Below are positions 39,101 to 48,100 of a stretch of 64,000 nucleotides of DNA, in pieces. The notes below the pieces were generated by a model, which saw only the letters and a program-made list of their open reading frames with translations, was not told the origin of the DNA and ran no database searches. A program made the translations under genes and the position numbers. The number at the start of each line of letters is the position of its first letter. Within the stretch, counting starts at the first letter, position 1. The DNA comes from Tubiluchus corallicola (Eukaryota > Priapulida > Priapulimorpha > Priapulimorphida > Tubiluchidae): positions 53,053 to 117,052 of the forward strand of contig JAQGDQ010000660.1 of assembly GCA_030141605.1 (NCBI GenBank), given 5' to 3'.

Positions 39101-42100
39101 AGGATTGAAACAAATGCAAATTTGGAAAAGAATATTTTCCTACCAACTCTCTAATCGCATTAGAAATGTGGCTGCACATTCTGAAACCAGACACATGTGC
39201 AGACTGTTATATAAATCTTTGCATATGCGACGGCATAATCAGCTGCAAATTTACAAAATTTTAGGATGTAAAATAAAGGAGCTAATTGGGTTTATTAATA
39301 ATTTAGTCGGTGGTTTGTTTTTATTTATTTAAGTAGTAGATACATGTAGAAGCTGAAGAAAGTAGACGATACATACGTGTAGGTGATGCAAAAGTAGATG
39401 TAGATTAGAAATAGATGCCCCAAAACTGACCCATGATGTTTGACTCACTTTAAGGCCTGCTACCAGAACAACAAAGTTGGTGTAATGCTTCATATTTGTA
39501 TTTACCATTCAATGCTATATCTGTATTTTTATAGGTAGCAAGGGAAGCAGTTTCCCAACTATTTTGTACAGCAAAGAAAGAATAACTATGCAGAGAGGAG
39601 GTAAGGATTTGTTTTTAATGACAACAGCTTATCCTCTTGGAGATCTGACGGCATGTGAGATATGGCATGATAATCGAGGAGAAAGTCCTTCATGGTAAGA
39701 GCTTATTATGTGTAAAATATGAAATCTTATGAATGTATAAGCAAGAATTTTTGTGTCTGAGAGGGTTTAACTTTTTCACAAGAAGGAACTCGAGAAAATT
39801 GTAAGAATTGCCAGCAAGCTGCATTGTCACTGATTAGTGTATGAGTGTATTATTTCCCGCATCTTTAATATAAATCGAAATATCGCAAATTTGGCAGTTA
39901 TTTTTACTGTGAAATATCTAATTTTTCTGGATAGGTTTATAAAATTATATTTTTTAATACTTCCATCTCTTACGTTATGATCATGCTTAACATTCAAGTG
40001 ATGACAAATGTCACAATGTTATGCATGTTGTGTGAGGTATTTTCTCTTTTAATAGTTCTGAATTCTTCAATCATTATAACTTTCAGGTTTCTGAGTGAGT
40101 TAATTGTAAGAGATATAGTTGCAAATGAAACCTGGTTTTTTGTGTATAACAACTGGTTAGGAGCTGACAAAGGTCCCAGGACATATTACTTTGAGCTAAC
40201 GCCAGTATCGGAAGAAGAACTTAGGGTGTGTAATGTTATCCTTTTTCATCATTGATTTGCTATTTTGGTGTTTACTGTGTTTAATTTAGAATATAATTTC
40301 CATGCCATTCAGTTAGCTCCGCTTTTGAAACAGTAATTTCTAAAACTAAATTTTTGCAGCAATTCCGGAATCTGTTTGTAAGTTACTTTCGGAAACATAT
40401 GAGTGACAGCAATTTGTGGACAGGTCTGCTTTGGAAGCCTCCTGAGAGTACTTTTACTCGTGTTGAGGTGGGCGGTTGTAAACTACATTATATTTGCTTG
40501 CATTACTTATTCCAATTTTGTACCAAGTGTTTATGCGAAGACAATAGTATATAAACACTTGTGCTGTTCAATTATGTATAATTCAAGGTTTGGTATGGTG
40601 CATGTTAAAAAGCTAGTTATTAATGCTTTTGTGTGTGTTTACAAGATTGTCTGTGAAGGATAAGTGAAAATTAACAATATTTTATGTGTGATTATGTACA
40701 ATAATTGTAATTGTTATATTCTGTGTTGTTTTATGCATACTAACTTTTTTCTTTTTTGAATGTTTACACTAACTATTCCTTGTTATATTTTGTGGCTGCA
40801 TTTTTTATCGTACAAAATAAAAGAAGAACGATAATAATGATTTGCCTCAGATAGTAATCACTGATTAGTACCACTTGTATGAAAATCAGCTGCCTTTTTT
40901 CTTTAGCTTTTCTTGTTAGTTATACCTGGTTTCTTACATCGATTTTTCTGGTTTTCGTTTGCAGAGATTAGCTTGTGCTGTGTGTCTCTTAACTCACGCA
41001 ATGTTCTTTAACATCTTCTTCCATGGCTGGCCTAGTACTGATCCGGCTGATCAGTTTAAAGTTGACAAAATACGACTTACGCCAACAACAGTTATAATAG
41101 GTAATGGTTTAGTACTCTGCCTACATCATTAAGATCTCAGACATAAACTCATTTGTTCATGTGCAGATGTTTTGCTTAAACTATCGAGCTGTTTTGCTTG
41201 AAAACCATTGCTTTGAAATATTTTAACAGACTGTTAGGTAGATAGATAAATAGACAGATAGATGTTGCTTTACTTTTCACTTAAACCTACATAAATACAC
41301 TTTATGAAACTGAAAAGGAAAAATTTGTTGACAATATTTGATTCAGACTGATTATCCTTTCTTTGCCGATCTCATGTTTTAACACACATTTAACAAAATT
41401 AAAATAAACTATGTCAACTGGTGGTATCTCAAATTTAAAACGTAAATTTCTTGTGCCTCTGACATTGCTATTAACTATGTTGGGAAATGGTGTTTTTTTT
41501 CAATACACAAACAGCATACAGTATAAAAATAAAGGTCTATAACATAATAATGATCTTTCAGGTAAAACTATAAATTATTTTCCTGGGCTCAGTCCCGGCT
41601 TTTTTGTGTTTCCTTTCTTTTCTGACAACTTGGTATTTGCTCTTTTGCTTCATATGCTTTTGTTATTGCTGTTACATATTTAAATGGTTTTTCTTTGTCT
41701 TTTCAGGTATTATTTCAGGTGCTATTTCAATTGTCACCAGCTTCATTATTGTACTGCTTTTCCGCTTATCAGAAAATCGACCCTTTTTTAGCACCTGGAA
41801 AATGAAAGGGTGAGATTGTGTAGTTACTGCATAGTTAAATCAAGAATGTACATATCTGAAAATTGTCTATCCACCTTGAATTTTGATGTCAATTCACTTC
41901 TGTCGCTCAACTATTATTATTCACTCTCATTTTATAGTGATGTTATATTATACAAGCAGATATAAGTCTCTATAACAAATAGAGACTATTTATTATGCAT
42001 TATGTGTAATATAAAAAATGGTTTGCAAAAAATCAATACAGTACGTGCATACTTGTCTATTTGGTGTAAAATATAATTTCTTCTACTTCTTACAGAATTG

Positions 42101-45100
42101 TGAAAGTGAGCAGAATTGTCCAAAATATGCGGAAAGGAAAAAGAGAGATGGTAAGTGGTACTTGCTTAAAAACATAAATAAGAAAATTGGATGTTGTTTT
42201 TAATTTCCATTTAATTAAGCATTTAAGTTCATGACTAAGAAACGTGTGTGTTCACATGCTTATACATCACCATGTACTTCACTATTTTATACTATCCAAG
42301 ATGCAAATGCATTTTACTTTCATGATCTATGAGAAATCTTTATCAGCAATATTTTTTGTGTTTTGTAATGTTGGCTTTACAGGTTGATGTTCTTGGTGTT
42401 TTTTCTTTTTTTTTGATTATTTTGCTTTATTAATTGTAAAATTATGCATTAAAAGTGTTCTGGTGGAGGAGCTTTATCTGATGATTTGCTGACTACCAGC
42501 ATGCAGTTAACTCAAGAAAAACAGCACAGTTTTGGATGCACTGGCACTCAAAGGTCGTAGTTATGCTTTAATCATGCGCATAAAATAAATTTATATTGCT
42601 TCCTTGTATATATGTTTGTGTTTTTTGATGTTTATTTTTAGCCCCTCCCACTTTTTACTGATGAATCTGAATGGCTGACTTGGATTAAAGAGAGCAGAAA
42701 AGATGAGAATACTTACCTGAAGCAAATGACAAAACAAATGAAGGAGGTACAGGCGGCAGTACGTAAACTAACGAGACAATTTAAGCCATCGGATCGTCAG
42801 AAATTTCTCAAGTCTTTCTTGCAAGATAAAAAGGCTAAGAAACCTGCTAGAGGTAAAAGAGATGCTACTTCTGTTGCTGAAGCAGAAGGAGATGGGGAGG
42901 AAGAAGCTGAACAAGTAAAGCAGTTTAAGCTGCCATGGTGGTGTACAAATATAGCTTGGACACTAATGATTTGCTCCTCCTTAACAGCATCTGTTTTAAC
43001 TATTATAATTGGCATCAGATACAGCTACTCACGAAGCTTTATTTGGTTATTCTCTCTTGTTGCCTCATTTCTTCTGAGTTTTCTTGTTTTTGAGCCACTT
43101 AAGGTGCTAATTTTGACTATCATTGCTTCTGCTTACATCAAGAAACCCATAGAACTTGAGGACCAACCAACAGATATACAAGTAAAGGATGAGCAAGGTC
43201 TTACAGCATTCTCGGAAAAGGAAGGTCGCAGGTTTGTAGGCAATGCAGTTTTGTTTTTAATTTACACAGCGAAATGTGCAGTTCTTGTGTTATTGTGACT
43301 AGTTCTGTTAAATATAACATCTAACGGCATTTTCTTTTGCTCTGAGCTTAGTACTTAGCAGAATTTATTTATTAAGTTCTTATCAGATCTACTTTTATTC
43401 TAAGACCTGGCCATTCAGCTGCAGCTGTTTTACGTAAATATATATTACAGAAAAGCGACATGGCTAACAATTTACTTCCAATTTAAGTATTATATTGGTA
43501 TCAACAAAACATTATTTATTGCACTGCTGAATAGTTTATAGTAAGTCTTGAAGCTACCATTTAATTTGGTTAAAAAAATCAGTATTTTCAATTACAGGAA
43601 TACTTGGTGCCGACATAAGCCAACACAAGAGGAAATTGATAAAGCAAGAGAAATTGCTGATGCGATACAAAGAAAACAAGATTTACTCAAAGATATCATT
43701 TTACTTACTTCCTACACTCTTGCTTTGGTTTTCTTACTGTTTGTTGTATTTGATCCCAGGTATGTGCGTAATAATACTTTTCTAAGTTAAATCTATTCTA
43801 TTTACCTATGAGGTTTACTAACATTCTTCAGTCTGGCCAAAGCTACCAGTGTCGTATTCTCAGATTAAAATTGAAATATATTTATCAAAGCTAGCAAGAA
43901 GGAAAAATTAGTAAAGAAAATTACTCGTAGACCATATAAGACCATACAGATTATAAGTATAAAACATTTTAAAACTGTACAAGTTTATTGACAAAAATGA
44001 GGACAGTATGTATAGTCAGATATAAATATTTTGCAGCTTCTGGTATTTGGACTGTAAGAAACAGACATGAGCGTCATTAGCTACGAAGTTAGATGTAGCT
44101 AATGTTTGAATCCCTCCAGCTGTTTTAATGATTTTTTTGGACTTAATTATGATAAATTTTGCCCCACCTTTCAAGTTTTTACATCAGCTAGAGGCTGAAT
44201 ATACCTAGTATGGTTTACGGTTAAACAAGACTATGTAATTCTGTGCGTGTCTGAGAGGGTGAGGGTGTATGTGTGTGTGGGGGGGTTGGGTGTGTGTGTG
44301 TTATGGTTTTAAAACTACATCTAATTTTGTAGGTGTTTCCAGATATCTCAAATGGTCGAGGCTGTTCTACTACATTCCCATACCTACACAAAATTTATTG
44401 AAGTAAGTAATTATGAAAGGAAGAATATATTTGCCTTTGTAAATAATTATGAAAAGAATATAGTTGCAATTGAATGCCTGTTACTGTTTAATTGCCTTAA
44501 CAAAACATTAATAGCCAAAAATTGCCAAATTATTATAAATTCTCATGAATACATTGAGACAAGGTGTTATCATAAATGCTCAATATCAAGGTTTTATGCC
44601 TAAAAAGATTCTGGTGGAAAATCATGAATGTCAGTATTGTGCAAAATTAGAAGCACAAGATCGGATGCTTTTCCTCGTATATTACTTGGTACCTACATAA
44701 TATGACATGATAATCCGGCACATGTCAAGCTGGTTTTACTAAATTGTTCCTGTGTTGCATTGATTAGAAGAGAAGATTTCACCAGTATGTGGACATTGCA
44801 AATATTTTATTAATTTATGTAGTGCGTAAATTTTACTTCTGATCTTAATGCACAAAAATGTGCTCGTTTGATCCCTGCTGCTTTTATTACTGTATAATTT
44901 TTATTGTTTAAATAATATAAATATTATTGTAATTTGTAATGTGTTATCATTGTATTGCCACTTCATTTTGAAATTGGTGCAGTAAGGACCAATTGGTCAG
45001 AATTGGTGTAGCGAAGATTAACTGGTCAGAATTGGTGCAGTGAAGCTAAATGGTCAGAATTGGTGCAGTGAAGATAAAATGGTGAAATAACCTTTAACAA

Positions 45101-48100
45101 TTTTTTTTTAATATTGCTATCATTACCCTTGTAGATAGAGGATGTAAAGACCATGTGGCATTACATTGAATACACACTTGTGCCAAGCTTGTATCTGACC
45201 AACCTCTACAACGGAAAAGTGGCGCCACCTGGTTTTACTGATGACTTTGTAAGCAGACGTGTAGGTGTTGTGAGATTGCGCCAACTTCGAATGCAACCAG
45301 GTATAACTAAAATACATAAAGCAGTTCTGTTAAATGTGTATTTTTTTATTATAATAACAATGTTCTTAGGAATGTAGCTGTAGATGCTGTAACACTATTT
45401 GTGGCATTATAGCACCATATATAATTAGCATAGGTGCCATAAATGTTAAGACTAGAAAATTTTTAGATGTTTCATTTGATACATTTTTGTACAGCTCTGT
45501 GCTTATACCTAGAAACAAAAAATGGATTTTGTATTTTAAATTTGCTGACATTTTCTAGGAAAGTGTGAAGTTGTTGCTCAAACGAAAAACATTGATTCAT
45601 TCTGTGTTGGTGCGTATAGTTGGTTAGATGAAGAAACAAGATCCTATAAACCCGGGTGGCGACCTCGTAAATATCCTGCATTTCCTCCAGATGAGTGGAC
45701 ATATCAATCTACAACAGACCTTCTCACATTACCATATGTGGGTTAGTTACTTTCTACTTTTGTTATTTTTGTATATAATTATATATATACAACATAAGCG
45801 TAAGCAGTATGTTTAGAACCATGTCAAAACTATACCAGCATGTAGCAATGATTATTATAAGGCTGCTTTACAGTTTTATGATTCTGTAGTAAAACATTAT
45901 GTTTTATGCATTCAAATGCATGTTTAAATAAAGATTAGGGCAAACTCCTACTGCACATTAATTAATATAATTTTTTCAACCAACACATTCAAAAAGAATG
46001 AACCTATATGGAACTAGTTCCTGTAAATGTGTAAATGTTAGGATTTAGAATGTTGCTCTGAAAACAACCCTAGTTTCAAAAAAAGCTAGACAAACTTATC
46101 AAAAATGGTGAAGGTAATTTGAAGAACAAAATAAAATCAACAGAGAAAATTCCACTAGTTTTGAGCAACAGGTACACACAATCAAACCTCATTATGACGT
46201 ACCTCGTTATAATGCCTGCCTTTTGCCCTGTCCTGATTTCCATAATATATTAAGCATACGAAATACTGTCAAACTCGCCTTCTGCCAAAAGTTTATTGTA
46301 CACAATAAATCTACCTCGTTATAATGCCTGCCAAGATAAAGTACAATGAATTGCTGCTGAGAAACAGCCATTGTGTTGTAAAACCAATGACCTCTGAACA
46401 GAAAAAAACAGTTATCCCATTTAAATTAAGGTTTAGGTCTTGTTGCAGATGACTGTATGAAAGTGAATGTTGAGGTTTTGAACAAGGAAGTTGACGGAAC
46501 ATGCATTAGATAAAAATTCAGACCTAATTGGAAATAGAAAAGAAAACGATTTATAAGTGACGAACCCGTGTGCATGAGAAAAAATAGGTATAGGTTGTGC
46601 TGTCAATCTGAAAGTAATACACAAAGTTATCAATGATACTAATGACCAAGTTTAGCCTAACAGCAAGCCATGCATACTTCATTGTGCTGTGCTAAATGAT
46701 GTTGCATTTGAGGTGCCTAATAAAGGTATAAAGTTTGCTACTATGTCCCACACTTTGTAATGACAAAGTCAAGCTAAAGTTCAACATAAAAATATAAGTT
46801 CTATAAAAAGCTGTACTTTCTTTAGTCGAGGCGCTCCCACAAAATCCCGAAGAGGTAAACTCTCTTGTTAGAAATAAAAGCACTTTGATCCTTCAAGAGG
46901 TGAAAATGTAAGATTGGATGCATATACTAAGTACTAAATAGGTATATTGTGAAGCAGAATTCCAACAAAAATGTTGCTTTAGTTCCGTGGAATGCAGAGC
47001 TAAGAATCTTTTTGCCTCCTGTGCAATTAATGTGAAATGAACCAAGCGATGCTTTGATTTCATTAAAAAGTAAGTTAAGATTATGACTTACAACACTATA
47101 CGTATGTAGGTGAAATTTATTTTGACTGTTTTGCCTCATGATCATTAAACATTGAATTTGTTTGTTTTAGGTCAGTTTGCTGTATATAGTGGAGGAGGAT
47201 ATGTACAAGAACTGTCATCAAACCTTACTGGGAACTTTGCATTAATCGGCAAACTTATTAATTCAAGATGGATAGATGATCATACTAGTGCTATAATGGT
47301 TGAATTCACATTATTCAATTCGAACTCAAACTTGTTTACTATCGTATTCTTAGTTATAGAGTTTAGTGTAACGGGAGGTTTGTTTCCGTCGCACGATATC
47401 TTTACTGTTCACCTTGATCGCTACTCAGAAAGGATTGACTGGTTAGATATTATAAGCAAATGCATTTACTTTATTTTCATTGTGATTTTTACATATAGAG
47501 TATATGTCAACCTAAGTAAGAAGCGTGTGTCATATTTTGTACATTTTGTAGACTGGGTTGATTTGGTCATACTGACGTTGTCCCTAGCAGCAATATCAGT
47601 GATGGGCAGAAAAGCATTCATTGTCGGCACTTTGCTAGATAAATATGCTGAAAGTGGAGATTCGCAATTTGTAAACTTCTACGAAGCTGTTCTCTGGGAT
47701 TCAGCACTTAAATATATTTTAGCCATTCAGTTTTTCATTATAAATTTAGACCTTATTCAGAAACTATCTTGCCATAAGTATACGTCAAAGTATTTATTAG
47801 CATTTGCTATGTCCTTGATAGAATTGCTCAACTTCATTATATTGATGTCATTGGGTGTGTTTATATTTGCGATGCTAGGGCAACTTATGTTTGGCAATAT
47901 TTTGAGAGACTTCCATTATTTTGCGTTAGCTGTCGAGACAGTTTTAAATATGATCTTAAAAAATGCTCAGTTTGAAATATTCGAGGAGACCCGTCATGGG
48001 ACAGCATGGGATTCGATTGGATATGTCTTCTTTGGAGTGTTTATAGCGTGCTTTTTTCTTTTAACGCTTAACATGTTTCGTGCTATAATAATCACTACTT

